From Bacteroides sp. (GTDB lineage: Bacteria > Bacteroidota > Bacteroidia > Bacteroidales > Bacteroidaceae): 7,061 nucleotides of DNA. Below are positions 1 to 7,061 of the stretch, piece by piece. The position numbers were made by a program, and so were the translations under genes. The notes under the pieces were generated by a model. The model did no database searches. It saw nothing but the letters and a program-made list of their open reading frames with translations, and was not told the DNA's origin. Each line of letters begins with the position of its first letter. The stretch's first letter is position 1. Location: contig DXOJ01000666.1 of assembly GCA_019412865.1 (NCBI GenBank), positions 1-7,061 of the forward strand, read 5' to 3'.

Positions 1-2657
1 ACCCAATAGGTTTATCTATCATATTGAATGCTCTTGCTGCTATCAGCATATTGTCCGGATGCAGTGATTATCTGGACAGAGAGTATGATTCGTTTATCGA
101 CAACGAGATGACCTTTACTTCCTATGAACGTACAAGCAAATTTCTAGTCAATGCTTATCGGTATCTGCCTGATGGTTTCAACCGTATCGGTTCCGAAGCT
201 ATGTTGGATGCCGCTACCGATGATGCCGAACATGCTAATGCCTCCTGCAACATCCAGCACTTCAACACCGGAGCCTGGAATTCAAGGTCCAATCCGGATG
301 ATTTGTGGAATAAGTATTACGCAGGAATTCGCATAGCGAATGAATTTATAGAAAATGTAGACAGAGTGAATCTGGATAAATACAGACTCGATCCGGATAA
401 TCAGAATGAATATCAGAACCGTCTGAATGACTTGAAAACATGGAAATATGAGGCCCGTTTTTTAAGAGCGTTTTTCCATTTCGAGCTGGTGAAACGTTTC
501 GGACCTGTACCTGTGATTACTTCTACACTATCCGTCAATGCGGATTATTCGGAGACTCCACGCCCGTCTATGGACGATTGCATCTCATTCATCTCCAGCG
601 AATGTGATAAGGTAGCCGAAGTGCTCGATTTAACTCCGGGACGAGGAATCGATTCGGATTTGGGACGTGCAACGAAGGGAGCCGCATTGGCTTTGAAAAG
701 CAGAGTTTTATTGTATGCGGCCAGTCCCTTGTATCTGGACTGGCAGAATTTTTCGGAAAGCGATCTTCCTTCCGATATGGAGAAATGGAAAGCTGCGGCA
801 CAGGCTGCGAAAGACGTAATTGATCTGGGCATATATTCGTTGTATGGCAGTTATGCCACTTTATTCAAGAATAACTTTCAGAATTCCGAGTTTATTCTGA
901 TGCGTCGTTATGGAAACAATTCCGACTTTGAAAAATACAACTTTCCTGTCAGTTATGGTGGGGTAGGCGGCATCAATCCTTCGTTGAATCTGGTAGACTC
1001 TTATGAAATGAAAGATGGCAGCTATTTTAGTTGGGAGAATGAGGAAAATGCCGTTCGTCCGCAATTCTACCGGGATGACAGGTTGAATGCTACCATTCTG
1101 CTGAATGATTCCGTTTGGAAAAGCACGGCGGTAGAGAATTGGGACGGTGGAAAAGACGGTCTGGGCGTTACCAATGCAACCAAAACCGGATTCTATCTGA
1201 AAAAATACCTCAATGAAGATGTGAATATCCAAACCGGCGGAGGAAGTCAGGGACATATCTGGCCGTTGTTTCGTTTAGCGGAGATTTACCTGAATTATGC
1301 GGAAGCCTTGAACGAATACGATCCCGAAAATGCGGATATAGCAGAATACGTCAATCGAGTGCGCAGCCGTGCCGGACAACCGAATCTGCCTTCCGGATTG
1401 ACGCAGGACGAAATGCGTGAGCGTATCCGGCGTGAACGTCGTGTCGAACTGGCATTTGAGGAGCATCGTTCGTGGGATGTAAGACGGTGGAAGATTGCGC
1501 AAGAAACACTCGGAGGAGATTTGCTAGGTCTTGAAATCACCCGTAAGAATCAGGCTCGAAGAGCTGTTACCCGGAATTCCGTAATACCGGCTAACGAAGT
1601 TCCGGAAGGATGGCATTATTACGATGGAGACGAATTCAATGATTTGGTCATAAACAACTCATATTGGGGACAGTATGGAAGCGACACTCCGGTAGGAAAC
1701 TCCCAGTATGGACAACCCACCGGAAATATCCAGACTTATCGTAAAAAACAGATTACGATTGAGAAAGGGAGTGGCGGATTGAGCTTTGCCCGGATAACAG
1801 CCACCAAGGACGACAATCCACCGGCTCCGACATTAAGCACTGCCAGTACGAGAGAAGGATGGTGGTCGGGAGCTTTGTCCAGCCGGGATACCGACAAATA
1901 TGGTTATCAGGGGAAATATTACCCTCTGCATTCCCGCATTGAGATTCGTGCAAAAATACCTTATATATATGGTATATGGATGGGACCGTGGTGTCGTCAT
2001 TATGCAGGAGCCAGTGTTGCGGAACTTGACATCGAAGAGTTTTTCGTCAAGGAATTTGAGAATACGGCTTCACCCCGCCGGCTTAGCCAGGCTTTACATT
2101 TGCATGATAATAAAACAGGCAATCTGGGAATCAACGTGAATGGGTACGGACGACATACAGTGCTTGATTTTGATCCGGGAGCAGACTTCCATACGTATGG
2201 CGTTCAGGTAGATCCGGACCCGGTTTCTCCGGATAAGCATGCTATCATCAGCTACCTGTTGGATGGTAAAGTAACCAATACATTCAAGACGATTGACTAT
2301 GATGACAGATATAATACATTTATAACCAAAGCAATAGCGGAGGGAAGAGAAAAGCGAACCTGGGACATTGCGATAACCGGACAAATCGGAGGAAAGAATG
2401 AAAATGGTATCGGCTATCCCGAAGACAGGAATGCCAATTTGAGAAACGTTTCGATGGATGTAGATTGGGTACGTGTATTTACCCGGGATGAAACAGAACC
2501 AGAGATTCCTGAAAAGCCGGAATATCCCGTCGAGAAGTTTGATTATTCCCGTGCTGTGGTAGAAAAGAGAGTGTTTGATTCTAAAATGTATTGGTATCCC
2601 ATACCTGAAAGTGAGATTCTGCAGTTGAAGAACTGGAAACAGAATCCGGGTTGGTAA
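1..2657 (+). CDS. SusD/RagB-like outer-membrane lipoprotein with an inserted GH16-like glycanase domain (5' partial)
   Basis: SusD-family proteins are surface lipoproteins that bind glycan and cap a SusC TonB-dependent transporter. The frame is open to the left edge and a hydrophobic signal segment is already under way at base 3, so the true start lies upstream; the TTG at 24 is an unlikely start. Counting the codon at 24 as residue 1, the lipobox LSGC has its lipidated Cys at 13, followed by SDYLDRE, an acidic stretch compatible with surface export. SusD hallmarks are WKYEARFLRAFFHFELVKRFG (about 141-161), WPLFRLAEIYLNYAEALNE (about 413-431) and RERRVELAFEEHRSWDVRRW (about 470-489). After GLEITRKN (502-509) the fold is interrupted by a GH16-like domain (526-822) and a Pro/Glu-rich linker. 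SusD sequence then resumes with FDYSRAVVEKRVFD (839-852), MYWYPIPESE and the terminal QNPGW. At 877+ residues it is far longer than usual SusD proteins (about 500-600). No frameshift is seen. The SusD assignment is very secure; glycan specificity is unknown. Confidence 0.93.
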   Translation, partial: PIGLSIILNALAAISILSGCSDYLDREYDSFIDNEMTFTSYERTSKFLVNAYRYLPDGFNRIGSEAMLDAATDDAEHANASCNIQHFNTGAWNSRSNPDDLWNKYYAGIRIANEFIENVDRVNLDKYRLDPDNQNEYQNRLNDLKTWKYEARFLRAFFHFELVKRFGPVPVITSTLSVNADYSETPRPSMDDCISFISSECDKVAEVLDLTPGRGIDSDLGRATKGAALALKSRVLLYAASPLYLDWQNFSESDLPSDMEKWKAAAQAAKDVIDLGIYSLYGSYATLFKNNFQNSEFILMRRYGNNSDFEKYNFPVSYGGVGGINPSLNLVDSYEMKDGSYFSWENEENAVRPQFYRDDRLNATILLNDSVWKSTAVENWDGGKDGLGVTNATKTGFYLKKYLNEDVNIQTGGGSQGHIWPLFRLAEIYLNYAEALNEYDPENADIAEYVNRVRSRAGQPNLPSGLTQDEMRERIRRERRVELAFEEHRSWDVRRWKIAQETLGGDLLGLEITRKNQARRAVTRNSVIPANEVPEGWHYYDGDEFNDLVINNSYWGQYGSDTPVGNSQYGQPTGNIQTYRKKQITIEKGSGGLSFARITATKDDNPPAPTLSTASTREGWWSGALSSRDTDKYGYQGKYYPLHSRIEIRAKIPYIYGIWMGPWCRHYAGASVAELDIEEFFVKEFENTASPRRLSQALHLHDNKTGNLGINVNGYGRHTVLDFDPGADFHTYGVQVDPDPVSPDKHAIISYLLDGKVTNTFKTIDYDDRYNTFITKAIAEGREKRTWDIAITGQIGGKNENGIGYPEDRNANLRNVSMDVDWVRVFTRDETEPEIPEKPEYPVEKFDYSRAVVEKRVFDSKMYWYPIPESEILQLKNWKQNPGW
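1599..2489 (+). other. GH16-like catalytic domain nested within the SusD protein
   Basis: This segment encodes residues 526-822 of the SusD-like protein. It opens with GWHYYDGDEFN, the usual first strand of a GH16 beta-jelly-roll, and closes with DVDWVRVF, the usual last strand. The active-site strand reads VAELDIEEFF. By the family pattern ExDxxE, E667 is the nucleophile, D669 the assisting Asp and E672 the acid/base, so the domain looks catalytically competent. An extra Glu at 671 means the motif also fits the shorter ExDxE spacing; the second copy (EIDILE) supports E672 as the acid/base. The strand WDIAITGQIGG stands where typical laminarinases have a hydrophobic strand ending in VGG, so this is a divergent subgroup. 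Family membership is well supported. Activity on beta-glucan is inferred. Confidence 0.85.
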
Positions 2658-2676
2658 ATCATTAAAAAGAAATATC

Positions 2677-5600
2677 ATGTTGAAAATAAAGATTCTAATA
2701 ATCATATTTTGCTGTATCGGGGTGGTGAAAGCCCAAACCGTTATTCCTCCTTCATCAGAAACCCCTCCCGGATGGATTTATTACGATGGAGACGAGTTTA
2801 ACGGAGATGTGATTGACTCCCGGTATTGGGGAATATATGGTTCCCAAAAAGTGGGGCGACCCACCTATAATCAGGAAAATAAAGCCATGCTTCAGACATA
2901 CCGTCCGGAGCAGGTCTTTATCGAAACCCTTCCTACAGGAGAGAAGATTTGTCGAATTCACTCATTCAAAAGTAAAGATGCGCCCAGTCCCGTTCATCCC
3001 AGTGTGAAGAGCAAGACCGGATGGTGGTCGGGAGCGCTGTCCAGCAGAGATTCCGATACGGAGAAATATTATCCTCTTTTCTGCCGCATAGAGATCAAAG
3101 CCAAAGTCCCATATCTATATGGGCTTTGGAATGCACTTTGGTTGAGGCATTATAAAGGAGCTGGAGTAGCCGAAATAGATATACTGGAGTTTTTTACCAA
3201 AGCTTTCGGGGAAAATCCTTATCCGGCCAAAGCGAATCAAACCTTGCATTTGTTCAATTCGGAAACGCAAAAGTTGGGAATCAATCTACCCAAAGGTCAG
3301 ATACGATATACTGAAATCGGAGACGATAAGCCGGGAGATAATTTCCATGTATATGCGGTTCAGATAGATCCCGATCCTGTTGATAACAATCATGCCATCA
3401 TTACGTTTCTGATAGATAATAAAGTCAATTACCAGATACATACCCGTACACAGTTGGGGGATGCATATACTGATTTTATCACTAAGGCTCGTAAAGAGAA
3501 TCGGCTGGACAGAGTTTGGGATATTGCTATCACCGGGCAGGTAGGAGCATTTGACAAGTTGGATGTCGGCTATCCTGCGGAGGAATTGCAGCAATTTGAT
3601 TTCGATATTGATTGGATAAGAGTTTATGTTCGCGATCCGCATACCCGGATCGTCGGAAATAGTAAACTACCTCATACTCCGGAAGCGGATTCATTTGTTA
3701 AAGATTTGCTCTCACGGATGACTGTGGAAGAGAAGATCGGCCAGTTATCCCAATACGTAGGCCGTACCCTTCTAACCGGTCCTGAATCAGAATATTTGAG
3801 CGATTCATTGATAGCACGCGGACTTGTAGGTTCTGTTTTGAATATATCCGGTGCAAAGACATTGCGTGATTTGCAGGAAAAGAATATGCGTCATTCCCGG
3901 ATAAAGATACCGATTCTTTTTGGGATGGACGTGATTCATGGATATAAGACAATCTTTCCAACTCCTTTGGCGGAATCGTGTAGTTGGGATTTAGCAGCGA
4001 TCGAACGAGCTGCCAAGATTGCTGCGATTGAATCCTCGGCAGCCGGACTACATTGGACGTTCGCTCCTATGGTCGACATCGCAAGAGACGCCCGTTGGGG
4101 CAGGGTAGTGGAAGGAGCAGGAGAAGACACCTACCTGGGAAGTGAAATAGCCAAAGCAAGAGTGAATGGTTTTCAGTGGAATCTTTGGGAGAATAATTCA
4201 GTATTGGCATGTGCAAAGCATTGGGTAGCTTACGGACTTCCCCAGGCGGGAAGAGATTATGCTCCGGTGGATATGTCGGAACGGACTTTGTTTGATACTT
4301 ATCTACCTCCTTTTAAGGCTTGCATTGATGCGGGAGTACTTACTTTTATGAGTGCTTTCAATGATATAAATGGTATTCCTGCGTCCGCACATCCGTTCCT
4401 GCTCAAAGACTTATTGAGAGGGCAATGGAATTTCAATGGTTTTGTGGTAAGCGATTGGGAAGCAGTGAAGCAGCTGGTGGCGCAGGGAGTGGCGGAAGAC
4501 GATAAAGACGCTACCCGTCTGGCTTTCAATTCCGGCATCGACATGGATATGACAGATGGGCTCTATAATAAATACATGAAAGAACTGATAGAAGCCGGTA
4601 AAATCAGTATGGAAGATGTCGACAATTCCGTCAGTCGGATTCTGCATATCAAATATGCTTTGGGACTGTTTGTTGATCCATATAAATTCTGTAATGAAGA
4701 ATACGAATCGCAGACAATCATGAAAAAAGAATTTCTGGATGCAGCACTGGACATGGCTCATAAATCGGCTGTCCTGCTGAAGAATGACAATCATACATTA
4801 CCGCTGGCAAAAAATGTCCGTTCCATTGCCGTGGTAGGTCCGCTGGCCGATAATCAGACCGAACTGCTGGGCTCGTGGAGAGCAAGAGGGGAAGATCGCC
4901 ATGTGACGACTGTATTGCAGGGCATAAAGAACAAAATCGGCGGTAACAAAACGAAAGTTGGATATGCCCGTGGTTGCGATTTTGACGGAGAAGATAAGTC
5001 AGGATTCAAAGAAGCAGTGAAATTGGCTTCCAAAAGTGATATGGTGATTGCCGTTGTCGGTGAAAAAGCTTTGATGAGTGGCGAATCGAGAAGCCGTGCC
5101 CAACTGGATTTGCCGGGTGTGCAGGAAGAATTGATAAAAGAACTGGTTGCCACAGGGAAACCCGTTGTCGTCGTATTGATGAATGGGCGTCCGCTGTCTA
5201 TCGAATGGGTGGACAAGAACGTATCGGCCATTCTCGAAACCTGGTTTTTAGGTACTTCTGCAGGAACCGCTATTGCTGATATACTGTTCGGTGATTATAA
5301 TCCTTCCGGAAGATTGACCATTTCTTTTCCACGGGTAGAGGGACAAGTACCGGTTTACTATAACTATAAGAAATCCGGACGTCCGGGAGATATGCCCCAT
5401 TCCTCAACCACCCGGCATATCGATGTTCCGAATGCTCCGCTCTATCCTTTTGGTTACGGTTTGAGTTATACCACATTCAGTTATTCAGTTCCGCAGAGCA
5501 CCCAAAAAGAATATACGCGACAGGAGACCATCTCCGTTTCGGTGACAGTAACCAATACCGGAGACAGAGATGGCGAAGAGACTGTGCAACTGTATGTGAA

Positions 5601-5826
5601 TGATAAAGTTGCTTCTGTTGTGCGTCCGGTAAAGGAGTTGAAGGCATTCAAGAAAATATTCCTGAAAGCGGGGGAGTCAAAGACCGTTCAGTTTGACATT
5701 TCTCCTTTAGCTTTAGGCTTTTATGATGCTGCCATGAACTATGTGGTAGAACCCGGTGAATTTGAAATTATGACCGGCTGCAACAGTAATGATTTACAAA
5801 CCATATCGGTCAAACTAATAAATTAG
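2677..5826 (+). CDS. Exported bifunctional GH16-like / GH3 glycoside hydrolase
   Basis: A 1049-residue two-enzyme fusion. A type I signal peptide (1-19) ends in VVKA before Gln20; the CC at 12-13 lacks a lipobox, so a soluble periplasmic or secreted protein is likely. The GH16-like domain (about 30-320) has VAEIDILEFF with predicted nucleophile E166, D168 and acid/base E171. After a short linker, the GH3 part begins at about 335. It shows substrate-pocket D418 (GMDVIHG), RWGRVVEGAGEDTYL (473-487), K514-H515 (AKHW), nucleophile D593 (GFVVSDW) and probable acid/base E803 (SGESRSR). A C-terminal FnIII-like domain (about 949-1045) with VTNTGDRDGEETVQLYV completes a standard GH3 beta-glucosidase layout. 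GH3 enzymes release terminal sugars, so an endo-acting and an exo-acting module seem joined. The ATG at 2677 gives a clean signal peptide and lies 19 nt after gene 1, suggesting cotranscription. No Shine-Dalgarno is visible, only an A-rich leader. Beta-glucan substrate is inferred from the GH16/GH3 pairing; GH3 has other specificities. Confidence 0.93.
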   Translation: MLKIKILIIIFCCIGVVKAQTVIPPSSETPPGWIYYDGDEFNGDVIDSRYWGIYGSQKVGRPTYNQENKAMLQTYRPEQVFIETLPTGEKICRIHSFKSKDAPSPVHPSVKSKTGWWSGALSSRDSDTEKYYPLFCRIEIKAKVPYLYGLWNALWLRHYKGAGVAEIDILEFFTKAFGENPYPAKANQTLHLFNSETQKLGINLPKGQIRYTEIGDDKPGDNFHVYAVQIDPDPVDNNHAIITFLIDNKVNYQIHTRTQLGDAYTDFITKARKENRLDRVWDIAITGQVGAFDKLDVGYPAEELQQFDFDIDWIRVYVRDPHTRIVGNSKLPHTPEADSFVKDLLSRMTVEEKIGQLSQYVGRTLLTGPESEYLSDSLIARGLVGSVLNISGAKTLRDLQEKNMRHSRIKIPILFGMDVIHGYKTIFPTPLAESCSWDLAAIERAAKIAAIESSAAGLHWTFAPMVDIARDARWGRVVEGAGEDTYLGSEIAKARVNGFQWNLWENNSVLACAKHWVAYGLPQAGRDYAPVDMSERTLFDTYLPPFKACIDAGVLTFMSAFNDINGIPASAHPFLLKDLLRGQWNFNGFVVSDWEAVKQLVAQGVAEDDKDATRLAFNSGIDMDMTDGLYNKYMKELIEAGKISMEDVDNSVSRILHIKYALGLFVDPYKFCNEEYESQTIMKKEFLDAALDMAHKSAVLLKNDNHTLPLAKNVRSIAVVGPLADNQTELLGSWRARGEDRHVTTVLQGIKNKIGGNKTKVGYARGCDFDGEDKSGFKEAVKLASKSDMVIAVVGEKALMSGESRSRAQLDLPGVQEELIKELVATGKPVVVVLMNGRPLSIEWVDKNVSAILETWFLGTSAGTAIADILFGDYNPSGRLTISFPRVEGQVPVYYNYKKSGRPGDMPHSSTTRHIDVPNAPLYPFGYGLSYTTFSYSVPQSTQKEYTRQETISVSVTVTNTGDRDGEETVQLYVNDKVASVVRPVKELKAFKKIFLKAGESKTVQFDISPLALGFYDAAMNYVVEPGEFEIMTGCNSNDLQTISVKLIN
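2764..3636 (+). repeat. Second copy of the GH16-like domain (homologous to 1599-2489)
   Basis: Residues 30-320 of the GH16-GH3 protein align along their full length with the domain inserted in the SusD protein. By eye, roughly half of residues match overall. From GWWSGALSSRD through the catalytic EFF, about 40 of 59 aligned positions are identical. Exact shared DNA blocks include 18 nt at 1616-1633 and 2778-2795, and 17 nt at 1857-1873 and 3019-3035. Similarity also reaches back to a VIP tripeptide just before each domain. The divergence indicates an old duplication, or parallel acquisition of related domains, not a recent copy. Confidence 0.85.
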
Positions 5827-5827
5827 A

Positions 5828-5833
5828 AGGAGG
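5828..5833 (+). promoter_or_regulatory. Strong Shine-Dalgarno for the metallophosphoesterase gene
   Basis: AGGAGG lies 9 nt before the ATG at 5843 and starts two bases after the TAG stop of the GH16-GH3 gene. It fixes the start choice, which also gives a clean signal peptide. Bacteroidota genes generally lack such a site and use A-rich leaders, as the gene at 2677 does here, so this one is unusual in its setting. Whether it affects translation in this host is unknown. Confidence 0.6.
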
Positions 5834-5842
5834 AACCGTTCT

Positions 5843-7024
5843 ATGAGAAATTGGATAATTGTATTTTTTGTCATCTTTGCCGCTCGGCTTTCTGCACATG
5901 ACGGTGACAGTATAAAGATCACACACGGTCCTTACCTGTGTGATATGAGTACCGACGGCGTGACAGTGGTATGGACTACAAACAAACCTGCTCTTTCGTG
6001 GGTGGAAGTGGCGCCTGCCGGTGAAGATCATTTCTATGGGAAGGAACGTCCGCGATATTACGATACGGAGTCCGGACGTAAGCGGGCCAATGATACAATC
6101 CACCGTGTACGCATCAAACATTTGGAACCCGGCAGGGAATACAGATACCGGATTTTTTCGAGAGAAGTTGTCTCCTGGCCTTCGAGTGACTGGGTAACTT
6201 ATGGATTGATTGCTGCTTCAAATGTATACAAGCAAGAACCTTTCAGATTCAGAACTTTCGACGACCGGAAGAAAGAAATTTCCTTTCTGGTATTAAATGA
6301 TATTCACGGGCGGAGTGACTATATGAAGTCTCTGTGTCGGGAAGTAGATTTCAAATCTCTTGATTTCGTTTTGCTTAATGGAGATATGTCGTCATGGGTA
6401 GAGGGGCAGGAGCAGATATGTAAAGATTATATTGATGCTTGTGTCGAATTGTTTGCTTCCGAAGTGCCTATTGTTTTCAATCGGGGAAACCATGAAACAC
6501 GTGGAGTTTATTCCGATGCGTTGATAAAGTATTTTCCTACGTCTACCGGAACTTTTTATTATCGTTTCAACATAGGTAAGGTTTGTTTTCTTGTTCTTGA
6601 TTCCGGTGAAGATAAGCCGGATTCGGATTTGGAGTATGCCGGTATTGCCGACTATGACAATTACCGAGAAGAAGAAACCCTATGGTTGCGGAGTGTGGTG
6701 GAAGAAAACGATTTTAAGCAATCATCCCTTCGGATCGCATTCCTGCACATCCCGCCGACGATAGGCAACTGGCATGGAAACTATCATTTGCAGCAAACCT
6801 TGTTGCCCGTTTTAAATACGGCTGGAATTGATCTGATGTTATCCGGACACACTCATAAATATTATTTCCGTGAATCAGAACCCGATAAAGCCAACTTTCC
6901 CATCCTTGTCAATGATAATAACAGCTATCTGCTTTGTAAGATAAAAGATGGAAAAATGGTGATTGATGTGGTAGGAGCGAATGGAAAAGACAAGAAGCAA
7001 CATCAGTTTGATGTGAAATTTTAA
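5843..7024 (+). CDS. Exported calcineurin-like metallophosphoesterase with PAP-type N-terminal domain
   Basis: A complete 393-residue protein. A signal peptide (about 1-18, ending in RLSA before HDGD) predicts periplasmic location. Residues about 27-130 resemble the FnIII-like N-terminal domain of purple acid phosphatases (ITHGPYL, VTVVWTT, HRVRIKHLEPGREYRYRI). The catalytic domain (about 146-390) carries the full two-metal site: D153 and H155 (NDIHG), D181 (NGDM), N216 and H217 (GNHE), H302 (LHIPP), H336 and H338 (GHTH). It should therefore be an active phosphoesterase hydrolysing phosphomonoesters or diesters. It starts 16 nt after the GH16-GH3 stop on the same strand, so it is probably in the same operon. 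A role on phosphate-bearing glycans or in phosphate salvage is inferred from context only. The family assignment is secure, the substrate unknown. Confidence 0.92.
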   Translation: MRNWIIVFFVIFAARLSAHDGDSIKITHGPYLCDMSTDGVTVVWTTNKPALSWVEVAPAGEDHFYGKERPRYYDTESGRKRANDTIHRVRIKHLEPGREYRYRIFSREVVSWPSSDWVTYGLIAASNVYKQEPFRFRTFDDRKKEISFLVLNDIHGRSDYMKSLCREVDFKSLDFVLLNGDMSSWVEGQEQICKDYIDACVELFASEVPIVFNRGNHETRGVYSDALIKYFPTSTGTFYYRFNIGKVCFLVLDSGEDKPDSDLEYAGIADYDNYREEETLWLRSVVEENDFKQSSLRIAFLHIPPTIGNWHGNYHLQQTLLPVLNTAGIDLMLSGHTHKYYFRESEPDKANFPILVNDNNSYLLCKIKDGKMVIDVVGANGKDKKQHQFDVKF

Positions 7025-7061
7025 TCAAATACCATTAGATTCCAATAGTATAGTTATTTAT

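Noticed and set aside
24..26. TTG as the start codon of the SusD-like gene
   Set aside because: Signal-peptide sequence continues upstream in frame without a stop, so the gene is best treated as 5' partial.
1551..1600. Frameshift or assembly chimera explaining the SusD-GH16 fusion
   Set aside because: The frame is uninterrupted, and the SusD C-terminal hallmark returns after the insert in the same frame, which a simple chimera would not produce. Read-level data would be needed to exclude it fully.
2658..2676. Possible promoter between gene 1 and gene 2
   Set aside because: The gap is only 19 nt, A-rich, and shows no Bacteroides-type -33/-7 elements; cotranscription is simpler.
2094..2705. 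A 203-codon open frame on the - strand
   Set aside because: It lies antisense to the GH16 insert and gene 2 start. Its translation is low-complexity and rich in Ile/Phe/Arg, with no recognisable domain; it is a shadow of the coding strand.
2710..2715. Double Cys at residues 12-13 of the GH16-GH3 protein as a lipidation site
   Set aside because: The residues before it (IIIF) do not form a lipobox, while a good type I cleavage site follows at VVKA before Gln20.
4411..4794. A 127-codon open frame on the - strand, with others opposite the GH3 region
   Set aside because: It is fully antisense to strongly conserved GH3 catalytic sequence, with no family resemblance and no ribosome-site or context support.
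7025..7061. Possible terminator after the phosphoesterase gene
   Set aside because: The sequence is AT-rich, but I found no convincing GC stem followed by a T-run; the window ends too soon to judge.

Overview
The window looks like part of a polysaccharide utilisation locus (PUL) from a Bacteroidota organism, most likely Bacteroides or a close relative. The evidence is a SusD/RagB-type lipoprotein, a short A-rich gap between genes with no Shine-Dalgarno in front of gene 2, moderate GC content, and glycoside hydrolases carrying export signals. All three genes lie on the + strand, are closely spaced (gaps of 19 and 16 nt) and probably form one operon. The SusC-type TonB-dependent transporter that normally precedes susD is not in the window and is expected just upstream.

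Layout: (1) positions 1-2657 hold a SusD-like outer-membrane lipoprotein whose 5' end is cut by the window edge; (2) 2677-5826 encode an exported two-enzyme fusion, GH16-like then GH3; (3) 5843-7024 encode an exported metallophosphoesterase with a purple-acid-phosphatase-like N-terminal domain. The last 37 bases are AT-rich and show no recognisable gene or terminator. There is no gene-free stretch over 300 bases.

The most striking feature is in gene 1. A complete GH16-like glycanase domain with its catalytic residues intact is inserted inside the SusD fold. It interrupts the protein shortly before the C-terminus, and the standard SusD ending (a MYxxPIPxSE motif and a terminal QNPGW) resumes after it. 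A homologous GH16 domain forms the N-terminal half of gene 2, so the locus carries two related copies of one hydrolase domain in two architectures: one in the surface binding protein, the other joined to an exo-acting GH3.

Inferred working model: the SusD-GH16 protein binds and cuts a glycan at the cell surface next to its SusC partner. Imported oligosaccharides are then cut by the GH16-GH3 enzyme, the GH3 part releasing monosaccharides. The phosphoesterase may remove a phosphate-containing substituent from the glycan or salvage phosphate. GH16 plus GH3 suggests a beta-glucan (beta-1,3 or mixed linkage), but both GH16 copies are divergent and the substrate cannot be settled from sequence.
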